Positions 43,940 through 51,864 are shown, numbered from the stretch's first letter. The stretch is DNA of 64,000 bases from Rhizosaccharibacter radicis (GCA_024508355.1 JAMZEJ010000004.1:1-64000), one strand, 5' to 3'. The notes: generated by a model from the letters alone, not told the origin. Numbers and translations are program-made.

Positions 43940-44564
43940 GCCGCAGCCGGGTCGGCTTGTGCTCCAGAAGCCCGGCCGTGATCTTGTCCTGGTAGCCGAG
44001 CGCCGCGCGACCGCATGCCCGGCGATAGGTCCATCCCTTCTGCAGCAGCATCTGGGAGAGCTGGCGCGGAGGCACCTTCGCGGCCGCCGTGATGCACATC
44101 GAACCGTCGCCACCTTCCAGCCGGTCCAGTGCGTCGGCCTTCTGCTGCGCCAGCGCCAGCTGCTCCCGCTGCCGGTCGACCGTGGCCTGGGCCACCTTCA
44201 GCGCCCGCAGCATCAGCTCCTCTGGCGTCTCCGCCGGGCCGGCCGCCATGTAGCCCCCGTCCCTACGGATGGACGGCAGCACCTCGCCGACGACCCATTC
44301 CTCGAAGGCCTCGGCGTTCGGCATGCGCGACCGCATGATCAGCCGGTATACGTCCCGTTCCGGGATCACCTTCGCCGCCCGGACCTGACCCGTTCCGGAG
44401 ACGGGGCAGCTCACCGCGGCGCGGCAGTGCGATCGGATCGCCTGGTCGGTGTCCTGGTAGCCGAGCAGCAGCGCGACGTCCCGGGCGACGAACATCGGCT
44501 CGCCGTCGCGCAGCACCGCGCGCACCTGCTGCCCCTCGAACAGGAACATCAGCGCCTCGCTCAT
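43887..44564 (-). CDS. Bro-N/KilAC antirepressor, C-terminus replaced
   Basis: 225 residues. The Bro-N domain is clear (FEGQQVRAVLRDGEPMFVAR, then DVALLLGYQDTDQAIRSHCR). A coiled linker follows, and then a KilAC start: GSMCITAAAKVPPRQLSQML, LQKGWTYRRACGRAALGYQD and AGLLEHKPT. After that point the normal KilAC tail is missing. The frame runs ~20 residues into the transposase scar in a different frame and stops. Such proteins counter CI-like repressors or regulate early genes; loss of the tail may reduce function. Confidence 0.75.
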   Translation of the reverse strand: MSEALMFLFEGQQVRAVLRDGEPMFVARDVALLLGYQDTDQAIRSHCRAAVSCPVSGTGQVRAAKVIPERDVYRLIMRSRMPNAEAFEEWVVGEVLPSIRRDGGYMAAGPAETPEELMLRALKVAQATVDRQREQLALAQQKADALDRLEGGDGSMCITAAAKVPPRQLSQMLLQKGWTYRRACGRAALGYQDKITAGLLEHKPTRLRRPLCQLRHAPGQSLGGG

Positions 44565-45343
44565 GCCACGCGCTCCCGCTCGACCGCATCCGGCACGGTC
44601 ACCCCGAGCGCCGCCAGCTGCCGAGCCGCTATCGCTCGCGCCTCTTGATCCGCCCGCCGGCGTTCAGCCTCGGTCGCCACCGGCGCCGACGCGCGCCGCA
44701 ACGCCGCCTGCCATGGCGTGACCGCCGGGGCCGCCAGGCGCTCCTCGGCCTCGTGCGCTGCGGTCTGGCGACGGACCTCCGCGCACCGGGCGGCAACCGC
44801 GGCCTTGGCTTCCTCGGTCGCCGGCTGCCATTCCGGCTCAGCGGCCGCGGGCGGCTCGCTGTCCGCAATCGCCTCCAGGCCAGCGATGACCGCGCGGATC
44901 GGCGCGGCCTGCCGGTCGAGCAGGGCGGTCAGCTTTGCCACGCTCGGGAAGAACTCGAACGTCCGCATCGCGTCGTGCAGGGCGGTCTCGCTGAACACCG
45001 CCGCGGGGTAGCCGGCGAGGACGGGGCCGAAGGCAGCCAGCCGCGCGGCGAAGGCCTTGGCGTCATGCGGGTTCGCCACGGCGGCGTTCAGGGCCACCAT
45101 CCAATCCCGAACTCGCCGGCCGTCCACTGGCTCGGCCGCCCGATAGGCCGCCAGCAGGCTGCGGGCCTGATCACGCTGCGCGTCCGTCGGCCGGACAGCC
45201 TGGGCGGCCAGCACGAACCCGGATTCGTCACCGCCGCGCCCGGCGAAGCGCTGCGGCGTCGCGATGGAGATCAGCCGGTGGAGATCGTCCGGCACGGCAG
45301 GCAGTTGAACGGCGCGGCCATCGGTCGGCATGAGCGCGGTCAT
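44561..45343 (-). CDS. Replication-associated alanine-rich protein, unknown
   Basis: 260 residues from ATG 45343, ATGA-coupled to the upstream initiator-like gene. PAVPDDLHRLISIATPQRFA, then LLAAYRAAEPVDGRRVRDWM and DAMRTFEFFPSVAKLTALLD, is helical. The pattern WMVALNAAVANP occurs in phage proteins that follow replication initiators, perhaps helicase loaders or regulators of the host cycle. The C-terminal third is charged coiled coil. Function not assigned. Confidence 0.5.
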   Translation of the reverse strand: MTALMPTDGRAVQLPAVPDDLHRLISIATPQRFAGRGGDESGFVLAAQAVRPTDAQRDQARSLLAAYRAAEPVDGRRVRDWMVALNAAVANPHDAKAFAARLAAFGPVLAGYPAAVFSETALHDAMRTFEFFPSVAKLTALLDRQAAPIRAVIAGLEAIADSEPPAAAEPEWQPATEEAKAAVAARCAEVRRQTAAHEAEERLAAPAVTPWQAALRRASAPVATEAERRRADQEARAIAARQLAALGVTVPDAVERERVA

Positions 45344-46206
45344 GAGGGGGCTCCCTGGCTCAGGAACTCGTCGTGCATCCAGTCGAGGTTCGATCGACGC
45401 GGCGCACCGCCTCTGGCCGGTGCGGACTGCCGCCGCCCGGCCTCCGTGCGGCACCAGTTTCGCCAAGTCGCGGTCCAGTCGGCCTTGCGGGCATCCTTGC
45501 CGGCCTTGGCCACCCAGTGGTCCCGGAACCCCTCCGCCACGGCGTCGGCATCGAGGCCGAGCCCGACCGCGAATGCACGCTCTTCCGGCGAGGGACGCCA
45601 GTCCGGGGAGAGGCGAGAGCCGGTCGGCGCCTGGCGCGCCTGCGGAGCGACCGAAGGGAGCGTATTCTCCTCTTCTATCCTCTCCTCTCCTCTCCCCTCC
45701 TCTCCAGAGGCTACCGCTACGGTAGCGGCATCGTACTCGTCAGGGACGGCTCCGTTATCGACTGGGGCGTCGTCGCCATCTGCTCCAAGAGCCGGAGCGT
45801 CCGTGTCCGGTGCTGCCGTGTTAGCGGTCCCGATTGCCTTCTCGTCCGGCGTGAGAACCGCCACCGTCTTCGCGTACGCGCGGAGCGCAGGCGGCATGGG
45901 ATATTGCCGGGTGGGCTTCTGCGGCTTCTGGAACTTGCCGAAGCTCCTGACGGCGCCGAAGGGCGCTCCGTCAGCGTCGTAGCGGCGAACGAAATTCGCC
46001 CTTTCCAGCTCCAGCAACAGCGCCGGCACGTCCAAGTCGTCGCAGCCGAACAGGCGCACCTTCAGCTGCTTGGGCTTCCACTGGAACGCCCCGCCGTCAT
46101 CGCACTCGTTCCAGAGCGCGATGATGAAGAGCTTCGCGTGCGGAGACAGCTCGAGGAAGGCCTCGTCCGTCCAGAGCGAGGGGTGGACGCTTCGTATGCG
46201 CGCCAT
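45340..46206 (-). CDS. Replication initiation-like protein with winged-helix N-terminus
   Basis: 288 residues. RIRSVHPSLWTDEAFLELSP, then HAKLFIIALWNECDDGGAFQ, and VPALLLELERANFVRRYDAD form a winged-helix start seen in phage replisome organiser/initiator proteins. The middle is acidic low-complexity, including a purine-rich codon tract read as EEGRGEERIEEE. A C-terminal FRDHWVAKAGKDARKADWTA, then TWRNWCRTEA, is the usual DnaD/DnaT-like end. It probably binds the phage origin or loads helicase. Confidence 0.7.
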   Translation of the reverse strand: MARIRSVHPSLWTDEAFLELSPHAKLFIIALWNECDDGGAFQWKPKQLKVRLFGCDDLDVPALLLELERANFVRRYDADGAPFGAVRSFGKFQKPQKPTRQYPMPPALRAYAKTVAVLTPDEKAIGTANTAAPDTDAPALGADGDDAPVDNGAVPDEYDAATVAVASGEEGRGEERIEEENTLPSVAPQARQAPTGSRLSPDWRPSPEERAFAVGLGLDADAVAEGFRDHWVAKAGKDARKADWTATWRNWCRTEAGRRQSAPARGGAPRRSNLDWMHDEFLSQGAPS

Positions 46207-46207
46207 G

Positions 46208-46738
46208 TCAGATCCATCCGATCTGCGGCTTGCCGCAGTGTCCGTGAGCCCAGACGAACCACGCGTAGGCGATCGCCCCGCCGGTCGCCGGGATGTCGCT
46301 GTCGCCGGGCGGCATCGAGATGCGCCGGCTGCTGACCCACACCCGGGCCAGCGGTGATGTCGGGAACCAGGCGCGCCGGCCCTGCCCTTCCAGGAAGGCC
46401 AGCCGCAGCAGCAGGCACACCCGGTCGGTGGTCATGCTCAGCCCGCGATCGACGACCTCCCGCGCCCGGCCGTAGGGCGGATTGGCGACGATCGACGAAG
46501 CCGCCGTCCGGGTGGTGAAGAAGTCGCTCCCGCTGACGCCGCATCCCCGGTCGTGAAGGTCTGACGCGATCGCCGGGATGCCCCGCGCGCGGAGCCGGCC
46601 CGGTATCGTCCCGCTGCCGGCGAATGGGTCCCAGACTAGCCCCGAGAACGGCGGCTCGGCATCGAGCATTGCGTCCACGCACCAGCGAGGCTCGACATAC
46701 CAGTCGGCCGCCGCCCGCTCGTAGCCCGACGCCCTCAT
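46208..46738 (-). CDS. DNA methyltransferase, N6-adenine type
   Basis: 176 residues. Motif I DPFAGSGT is near residue 40 and motif IV NPPYG near residue 88, the order of a gamma-type adenine methyltransferase. The chain is short and has no clear target-recognition domain; the end APATGGAIAYAWFVWAHG-like segment matches small phage methylases. No restriction enzyme is nearby, so a solo methylase that protects phage DNA or marks it is likely. Confidence 0.75.
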   Translation of the reverse strand: MRASGYERAAADWYVEPRWCVDAMLDAEPPFSGLVWDPFAGSGTIPGRLRARGIPAIASDLHDRGCGVSGSDFFTTRTAASSIVANPPYGRAREVVDRGLSMTTDRVCLLLRLAFLEGQGRRAWFPTSPLARVWVSSRRISMPPGDSDIPATGGAIAYAWFVWAHGHCGKPQIGWI

Positions 46739-47178
46739 GCTGCCACCTGCCCGGCCGCGACGATCTCCTCGATCGTCACCACCGTCCGCTGCCGGTCGCG
46801 CGGCGCCGGCACGTGCCGCACCTCCAGCACCATGTGCTGAGGGCCGTCATCGACCACGAAGCCCAGCCCCATCGCATTCCTGACGCCGTCCCGGCCGCCG
46901 GGCCTGCGGGCTCGGAGCAGCGCCGGCGTCGTAAGGCAGTCGATCAGGTCCTTGGCGCCGGCGTACAGCCCGTCCGTGTCCGGGCGGCCCGCGGAATGCC
47001 GCTCGATAAGCACGTGCGCCTGCTGGAACGGCTGCGCGGGCCTGGCGCCGCGGGTGAGATCGGCGATCTCGTGCATCAGGCGCCGCTTGGCCCGCTTCCG
47101 CGCCGTGTGGTGCATCCGGAGCAGCTGGTTCAGCAGCGGGAACGGCGCCGACAGGGTGAAGGTGATCGCGGCGCTCAT
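46735..47178 (-). CDS. rusA: RusA-like Holliday junction resolvase
   Basis: 147 residues. ITFTLSAPFPLLNQLLRMHH opens as RusA. AGRPDTDGLYAGAKDLIDCL carries the paired acidic residues (RPDTDGL and KDLID) of the active site, and VRNAMGLGFVVDDGPQHM holds the third (VDDG). It cuts four-way junctions during phage recombination or replication. Four-base overlaps on both sides. Confidence 0.7.
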   Translation of the reverse strand: MSAAITFTLSAPFPLLNQLLRMHHTARKRAKRRLMHEIADLTRGARPAQPFQQAHVLIERHSAGRPDTDGLYAGAKDLIDCLTTPALLRARRPGGRDGVRNAMGLGFVVDDGPQHMVLEVRHVPAPRDRQRTVVTIEEIVAAGQVAA

Positions 47179-48356
47179 TCGGCCGCTCCGGCGAAGAACA
47201 TGCCCGCGTCGCCGGCCAGTCGCTCCCGAGCCATCGCGGCATAGGAGGGGTTAAGCTCGACATGCACGGCGTCGCGGCCGAGCCGGTCGGCCACCAGCGC
47301 CGTGGTGCCCGCCCCTCCGAACGGGTCCAGCACCGTGCAGCGCCGGCGCGCCGCACCGACGCAGGCGCACAGGGGCCGCCAGCCAGTCGTGCGCTTCTCC
47401 ACCATCCCGGCCAGGATGCGGCGCTTCACGTCGCTGGCGTCCTGAACCCCAGCCGCAGCGTGGCCCTTGGTGCTTTGACCGGCGTAGCCGCCCGACGCGT
47501 CGCCGCCGCAGGCTCGTTGCCGGTCGAGGTTAGCCTCGCCGCGCTCGATCACGCGCTTGAACGGCGTTCCGCAATGCTCGCAGCACCCGCCTTCCGGCGC
47601 ACCCGCCCGGATGCACCGTGCGGCCAGCTCCGGCGGCATAGTCGCGAAATGCGCGCCGGCGAATGGCTGCGTGGCGATCGTCCACACGTCGCGGGCATTG
47701 CGGGTGCCGTCGAGCCCATCTACGGGCGCCTGCCTGGTGCCGGTATGCGCAGGCTGCCCCACTGGGGCATATCGACCGCCCGTCAGATCGTGCGCGTTCC
47801 GCCCAACGGCGCCCTCCGCGATCGCCCCCCCGTCGTAGGCATACCGTCCGCTCTTGGTGAGCAGAAACACATGCTCATGCGCGGAGGTGGGCCGGTCGAA
47901 GACGCTCTCCGGCATGGGGTTCGGCTTGTGCCAGATGATGTCCTTCCGCAGGAACCAGCCGTCGGCCCGCAGCGCGAAGGCGACCATCCAGGGTATGCCG
48001 ATCAGGTCCTTCGGCTTGCAGCCCGCGTTGCGCTTCGCGTGCCGCGCCATGTGGTCGTTGCGGCTTTGCTTCGGCCAACGCGCCTCGTCTCGTGCACCGC
48101 ATCCGCCGCCGGCGTAGCTGTCGCCCAGGTTCAGCCAGAGCGTGCCGTCGGGCCGCAGCACCCTGCGCACTTCGCGGAACACCGCGACCATCTCGGCCAC
48201 ATAGGCGTCCGGCGTTTCCTCGAGCCCGATCTGCCCGTCGGCGCCGTAGTTGCGCAGGCCGAAATAGGGCGGGCTGGTGACGCAGCAATGGATGCTATCG
48301 GCCGCGAGCGTCGGCAGGACGGCGCGGCAGTCGCCTTGCAGGATTCGGACGCTCAC
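47175..48356 (-). CDS. DNA methyltransferase, beta class (SPPY)
   Basis: 393 residues from a GTG at 48356 that overlaps the upstream stop (GTGA). Motif IV SPPYFGLRNYG is at about 28-38. Motif I, DPFGGAGTTALVA, is near 350, after a target-recognition region rich in cysteines (EGGCCEHCG and CACVG). The IV-before-I order is beta class, which includes N4-cytosine and CcrM-type N6-adenine enzymes; SPPY favours N4-cytosine. No cognate nuclease is present. Confidence 0.85.
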   Translation of the reverse strand: MSVRILQGDCRAVLPTLAADSIHCCVTSPPYFGLRNYGADGQIGLEETPDAYVAEMVAVFREVRRVLRPDGTLWLNLGDSYAGGGCGARDEARWPKQSRNDHMARHAKRNAGCKPKDLIGIPWMVAFALRADGWFLRKDIIWHKPNPMPESVFDRPTSAHEHVFLLTKSGRYAYDGGAIAEGAVGRNAHDLTGGRYAPVGQPAHTGTRQAPVDGLDGTRNARDVWTIATQPFAGAHFATMPPELAARCIRAGAPEGGCCEHCGTPFKRVIERGEANLDRQRACGGDASGGYAGQSTKGHAAAGVQDASDVKRRILAGMVEKRTTGWRPLCACVGAARRRCTVLDPFGGAGTTALVADRLGRDAVHVELNPSYAAMARERLAGDAGMFFAGAAE

Positions 48357-48550
48357 GGCTTCGCCCTCACCTGCATCACCGAGAAGCGCTTCTCCATCAC
48401 GGTCTGCACCTCGACCCGGCCGGACACCTTCTCGGCCAGGGCGACATCCGGCTTCAGGCAGGCGTTCGGCAGCGGGACCCATCCGCTTCCGGAGGTCCGC
48501 GACATCGTGGCGATCGACGTCCACGCGCGGGGCGCCGGTCGCCCGGTCAT
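48353..48550 (-). CDS. Small hypothetical early protein
   Basis: 65 residues from ATG 48550. WTSIATMSRTSGSGWVPLPN, then KVSGRVEVQTVMEKRFSVMQ, suggests a compact beta domain. Overlaps the methyltransferase start by GTGA and the upstream gene by 4 bases. It could be a partner for the methyltransferase, but no family is recognised. Confidence 0.4.
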   Translation of the reverse strand: MTGRPAPRAWTSIATMSRTSGSGWVPLPNACLKPDVALAEKVSGRVEVQTVMEKRFSVMQVRAKP

Positions 48551-48795
48551 GCCAGGTCCTCCAGGCACGCCAGCGGCGGCAGGCTGCTCAGCGCGCCGCC
48601 GGCCCGCAGCACCTTCTGGCGCGCCTTCACCCGGGCGCCCGCCGCCGGCACCGCACCGGCCTGCAGCAGCATCCGGGCATGCACCCGACCGACCTGCGTG
48701 CGGGCAAGCCCAAGCTCGCGCGCGACCTCTCGCTGCGTCTGGCCACCCCGCAGAAGTCCCCGCGCGGCGGCCTCGACCTCAGGAGCCAGCGGCAT
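48547..48795 (-). CDS. HTH DNA-binding protein
   Basis: 82 residues. LLRGGQTQREVARELGLART, then QVGRVHARML, is a clear helix-turn-helix of the resolvase/response-regulator type. The tail is short and basic. Overlaps the XRE gene upstream by 17 bases. Probably an early regulator. Confidence 0.55.
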   Translation of the reverse strand: MPLAPEVEAAARGLLRGGQTQREVARELGLARTQVGRVHARMLLQAGAVPAAGARVKARQKVLRAGGALSSLPPLACLEDLA

Positions 48796-49039
48796 CGCGC
48801 GCCCTCCGCTGATCCCGCGCTGGCTGGAAGAAGCCCGGCCGGAAGAAGCCCATCGCGTTGGCGATCACCTCGTTGACCGGCAGCCGGCCGCTCAGTACCG
48901 AGCTGATCGTGCTCGGGCTGACGCCCGCCTTCCGCGCGAAGGCCGCCTGCCCGCCCCGATGTTTGCAACGTTGCGAAAGTTCGCGTCGCAGGTCGTCGGG
49001 CGTCATCGCGCCCTCGACGGTGATGGTGCGCCCGGTCAT
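48779..49039 (-). CDS. XRE-type HTH regulator
   Basis: 86 residues from ATG 49039. LRRELSQRCKHRGGQAAFAR, then KAGVSPSTISSVLSGRLPVN, is a canonical Cro/CI helix-turn-helix. A TTGCGAA-type palindrome (near 48961) lies in its coding sequence. It is one of several small regulators in this operon. Confidence 0.65.
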   Translation of the reverse strand: MTGRTITVEGAMTPDDLRRELSQRCKHRGGQAAFARKAGVSPSTISSVLSGRLPVNEVIANAMGFFRPGFFQPARDQRRARDAAGS

Positions 49040-49203
49040 GCCGCGCTCCACACCAGCACCTGCACGTCCGAGCCGCCGCGAACCGGCAGGAACCGCAGTT
49101 CGACGTCCGAGCGCGCATAGGCCTCGTCCATCGTCATCAGCGCGTCCGGCACCTTGCGGATCACGCCCTGCCGCTCCCGGGCGATGGTGGTCCAGGTGCT
49201 CAT
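49036..49203 (-). CDS. 55-residue early protein, unknown
   Basis: A frame of 55 codons from ATG 49203 to TGA 49036, four-base coupled to the XRE gene and sharing its first base with the stop of the sliding clamp. STWTTIARERQGVIRKVPDA, then YARSDVELRFLPVRGGSDVQ, is a plausible small domain. No gene fits the same interval better. Confidence 0.5.
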   Translation of the reverse strand: MSTWTTIARERQGVIRKVPDALMTMDEAYARSDVELRFLPVRGGSDVQVLVWSAA

Positions 49204-50357
49204 CAGGACACCCTCACCGGCATCAGGACGAACATCTCGGACGGCTTTCCGGGGTCGCGGAAGATCGTCGGCGCGGCCGGATCGAGCATGGAGATTTCGA
49301 CGCCGGTCCGCATCTGCTGCAGCATTTCGCGCAGGTAGCGACCGTTGAAGCCGATCGTCATCTCGGGACCGCCGTATGACACCAAGCCGTCGGCCACCGT
49401 CTCGCAGACCCGCCCGATGTTTGGAACGACGCCGGAAAGGTCGATCGCATCCTTCATCACGTTGAACCTCACCGGCGTGTTGTTCACCCGCGAGATCGCC
49501 GCGATACGGCCGATCGCTGCCACCAGAGACGCGCAGTCGACATGCATCGTCAGGGGATTGGCTGCCGGGATCGCCTTCGCGTAGTCGGGATATGTTCCGT
49601 CGATCAGCTTGCTGTTCAGGACGCTGCTGCCCAACCGGAAGGCGATGCGCAGATCGGAAAGCGATATCTCGACATCGCCGCGGAACCGCTTCAGCAGGCG
49701 CCGCAGACGCCCGAGTGTCTGTCGCGGCACAATCACGCCAGGCATGCCCTCGGTGCCGGCGGGCGCTTCGGTTTCGGTGCGCGGCAGCCGGTGCCCGTCC
49801 GTCGCAACGGCGCGCAGCATCGGGCCGGTCTCGGTAGCCACGACGTGCAGGAAGATGCCGTTCAGGTAGTAGCGCGTCTCCTCGGTGCTGATCGTATGCA
49901 TCGCCGGCTCGATGAGCCCCGAAAGGGCAGACGCAGGCAGGCGGAAATGATGCGTCAGCCCCTCCATCTTGAAGTCGGGGAAGTCTGTCGCCTCGATCGT
50001 ATCGAACGCCGCGGTCATGTTGCCGCAGAGGATCAGGACCTCCTCCGCGTCCGGGTGCAGCGATATCTCCGCGTCGGGCGGCAACTGCCTGACGAGATCG
50101 ACCATCCGCTTTAATGGGAAGCAGAACGTGGCGACGCCACCGTCAGCGGACGCGGCGGTCACCGTCGTTGCCGACTGCTCCAGGTCGTTGGAGGTGAGGA
50201 TCGCCCCGCCATCCCCCACCGTCACCAGCACGTGGCTGAGGATCGGGATCGTGCTCTTCCACTCCGCGATCCCTATGTGCGGCTCCAGCGCGGCGCGCAG
50301 GTCTCGCACGGTGGTGTGGATGCCAGGCACCAGCGCCGGCTTCAGCGCGGCGCTCAT
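49203..50357 (-). CDS. dnaN: DNA polymerase III beta subunit (sliding clamp), phage copy
   Basis: 384 residues from ATG 50357. Three repeated clamp domains are visible: VRDLRAALEPHIGIAEWKST with IPILSHVLVTVGDGGAI; a middle domain ending TETEAPAGTEGMPGVIVPRQ; and a third with EMTIGFNGRYLREMLQQMRT. The C-terminus ends MFVLMPVRVS, which matches the conserved MPxR end of DnaN. It would encircle phage DNA and tether a polymerase. Hosts carry their own dnaN next to dnaA; here the surroundings are phage early genes, so this is a second, phage-borne clamp. Confidence 0.88.
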   Translation of the reverse strand: MSAALKPALVPGIHTTVRDLRAALEPHIGIAEWKSTIPILSHVLVTVGDGGAILTSNDLEQSATTVTAASADGGVATFCFPLKRMVDLVRQLPPDAEISLHPDAEEVLILCGNMTAAFDTIEATDFPDFKMEGLTHHFRLPASALSGLIEPAMHTISTEETRYYLNGIFLHVVATETGPMLRAVATDGHRLPRTETEAPAGTEGMPGVIVPRQTLGRLRRLLKRFRGDVEISLSDLRIAFRLGSSVLNSKLIDGTYPDYAKAIPAANPLTMHVDCASLVAAIGRIAAISRVNNTPVRFNVMKDAIDLSGVVPNIGRVCETVADGLVSYGGPEMTIGFNGRYLREMLQQMRTGVEISMLDPAAPTIFRDPGKPSEMFVLMPVRVS

Positions 50358-50563
50358 CGGCTCGCTCCGCGGCGCCGAAGTGCCTCCTGCGCCGCTCGGC
50401 AGGCCCTCTCCATCTTCAGGAGAGCCTTCTCCATCTGGACGATGCCCTCCTCGACCAGGGGCGGCAGCCACGCCACCCGAAGCCATGTCAGCCGATAGGA
50501 GGGCGGTGGCCCGGCGTCGTGGCCGAAGCCGAAACGGTCGATGCTCAGTCTGATCCACGGCAT
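50354..50563 (-). CDS. Small hypothetical early protein
   Basis: 69 residues from ATG 50563. RLSIDRFGFGHDAGPPPSYR, then EEGIVQMEKALLKMERACRA, has a helical basic end. Overlaps the clamp start by 4 bases (ATGA). May be a clamp-associated peptide but no clamp-binding motif is clear. Confidence 0.4.
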   Translation of the reverse strand: MPWIRLSIDRFGFGHDAGPPPSYRLTWLRVAWLPPLVEEGIVQMEKALLKMERACRAAQEALRRRGASR

Positions 50564-50892
50564 GAGGGTTCTCCCCGCGCGAGGCGGTGCTGCTCGACCA
50601 GGTGCATGACCTCGTCGGCGATTGCTTGGCAGTTCGCCATCAGGACGATCAGCTGCTCGCCATTCGGTGCGCAGCGTTCGGCGAACCAGTTCTCGACGGT
50701 GCGCGGGGAGACGGCAGCCTTGCGCGCGAGGATCTTCGAGCCGCCCTTCAGGACGCCGAATTCGCGTGCCAGGAACGAGCAGATGCCCGACCTGTAGGAT
50801 GTCGCCGCCGCCGCGTTCACGGGCCGACGTACGCGAAACTTTCGCGTAGCTTTCCCGCAGTATTGCGTATTGACGAGGCGAGACCTGTGCAT
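50545..50892 (-). CDS. HTH regulator, divergent from 50944 gene
   Basis: 115 residues from ATG 50892, which has a strong GAGGGAA Shine-Dalgarno. FLAREFGVLKGGSKILARKA, then AVSPRTVENWFAERCAPNGE, is a helix-turn-helix near the middle; a basic arm precedes it. A GTG at 50820 would remove the arm and leave the palindrome 50831-50847 as an upstream operator, so the start is open to doubt. Confidence 0.5.
   Translation of the reverse strand: MHRSRLVNTQYCGKATRKFRVRRPVNAAAATSYRSGICSFLAREFGVLKGGSKILARKAAVSPRTVENWFAERCAPNGEQLIVLMANCQAIADEVMHLVEQHRLARGEPSCRGSD
50831..50847. promoter_or_regulatory. 17-bp palindrome ACGCGAAA-C-TTTCGCGT
   Basis: Perfect 8-base arms around one base. It lies in the 5' part of the HTH gene, near a divergent pair. 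Related half-sites (TTGCGAA) occur at 48961-48987 and 51179-51194. Best read as a regulator operator. Confidence 0.5.
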
Positions 50893-50943
50893 GCGCTTCC
50901 CTCATGATCCGGCTTGTTCGAGGCGCGGTCATGAGGAACAGCA

Positions 50944-51144
50944 ATGGAGGTGCACAGCACAGAAACCAGGAACACCGGCATCCACGAGATGCCGTTGCCG
51001 GCCGCCTGCCGCGCCCTGGAACGGCGCAGGAAGAGCGGTCGGCCGCCGCGCCGGTACGCCGTCCGGACCGACAGGCCCGTGCGGCCGCACCTGCTGGCGC
51101 GTGAGATCGCCAGGACGCTCACCTATGAGCGTCCAGACGCATAG
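50944..51144 (+). CDS. Small basic protein, unknown
   Basis: 66 residues with an AGGA ribosome site seven bases before ATG 50944. HEMPLPAACRALERRRKSGR, then PHLLAREIARTLTYERPDA, is helical and basic. It runs against its neighbours and overlaps the end of the gcrA-like gene by 26 bases on the other strand. Possibly DNA-binding. Not recognised. Confidence 0.4.
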   Translation: MEVHSTETRNTGIHEMPLPAACRALERRRKSGRPPRRYAVRTDRPVRPHLLAREIARTLTYERPDA

Positions 51145-51739
51145 GCTTGGTCGGCACGGTCGCCGTCAGCCGATGATCTTCGCAATATTGCGAACGATGT
51201 GCCGTCACCGGCTCGCCGCAATAGCGGACGCGGCGACCCGCGACCGGGTCCAGCGGCCACTGGCAGGTGGCGCAGGCCGGCCGCGCCGGCACGTCCAGTT
51301 TCAGGGGCGTCCGGCGGTTGACGATCGCCACGATCCGGGCGGCCATGGCGTCGAGCTCCGGCGCCGCGGCCGCCGCGACCTCCTGCAACGCCGCTGCCAT
51401 GTGGTCACCGGAAGCCCGGACCAGCTCCCTAGCCTCGGGCGCGTGGAGGCTCGCCAGGGTCCGATCCAGGCCCTCGCGGATCCGCGCGACCTTCGTGCCG
51501 ACACCCACCGGCGCGGGCGCCGACGTGGCCACCCGTCGCCGTCCGGTATTCGGTCGGGCGCCACCCGTCCTCGCGCCTGGACGTCCGGGCAGCCCGTAGC
51601 GGCGGACCGCGCCCATGATGCAGCTGCGCGACCGGCCCATGCGGGCGGCGATCTGGCCGCTGGTGAAGCCGTCCGACCAGAGCTGGCGCAACAGCGCGAT
51701 CTCGTCGTCCGTCCAGGGCTGCTGCTGTCCAAAGCTCAT
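51119..51739 (-). CDS. gcrA: GcrA-like cell-cycle regulator, phage copy
   Basis: 206 residues. N-terminal PWTDDEIALLRQLWSDGFTS, then GRSRSCIMGAVRRYGLPGRP, is the GcrA DNA-binding domain; the C-terminus ends CGEPVTAHRSQYCEDH, the GcrA tail. The middle is alanine-rich and variable, and a CATCQWPLDP segment carries further cysteines. In alphaproteobacteria GcrA activates promoters bearing CcrM-methylated sites. A prophage copy, next to a beta-class methyltransferase gene, may redirect host or phage promoters. Confidence 0.8.
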   Translation of the reverse strand: MSFGQQQPWTDDEIALLRQLWSDGFTSGQIAARMGRSRSCIMGAVRRYGLPGRPGARTGGARPNTGRRRVATSAPAPVGVGTKVARIREGLDRTLASLHAPEARELVRASGDHMAAALQEVAAAAAPELDAMAARIVAIVNRRTPLKLDVPARPACATCQWPLDPVAGRRVRYCGEPVTAHRSQYCEDHRLTATVPTKPMRLDAHR

Positions 51740-51864
51740 CGGACGGCTCCGACCGGCGGACGGATGCGATCGATCGCCACCGCCGCCCAGGCGCAGCCCC
51801 CGACAGCGAGGATCAGCAGCAGGACGATCTGCCCGATGGTGAGGGGCTCGACCGGGCGGGGCAT
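51736..51864 (-). CDS. 42-residue one-span membrane peptide
   Basis: RPVEPLTIGQIVLLLILAVG, then GCAWAAVAIDRIRP, is a membrane span with short flanks. The start overlaps the upstream stop (TGATG) and the end overlaps gcrA by ATGA. Its first residues match those of the product starting at 52568, and the underlying DNA repeats. Confidence 0.45.
   Translation of the reverse strand: MPRPVEPLTIGQIVLLLILAVGGCAWAAVAIDRIRPPVGAVR

Noticed and set aside
45677..45725. Polypyrimidine tract (TCCTCTCC repeats) as an origin or triplex element
   Set aside because: Encodes an acidic linker (EEGRGEERIEEE) in the initiator gene; no iterons or AT-rich stretch beside it, so an origin cannot be supported.
46208..48356. 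Complete restriction-modification system
   Set aside because: Two methyltransferases are present, but no neighbouring gene resembles a restriction nuclease.
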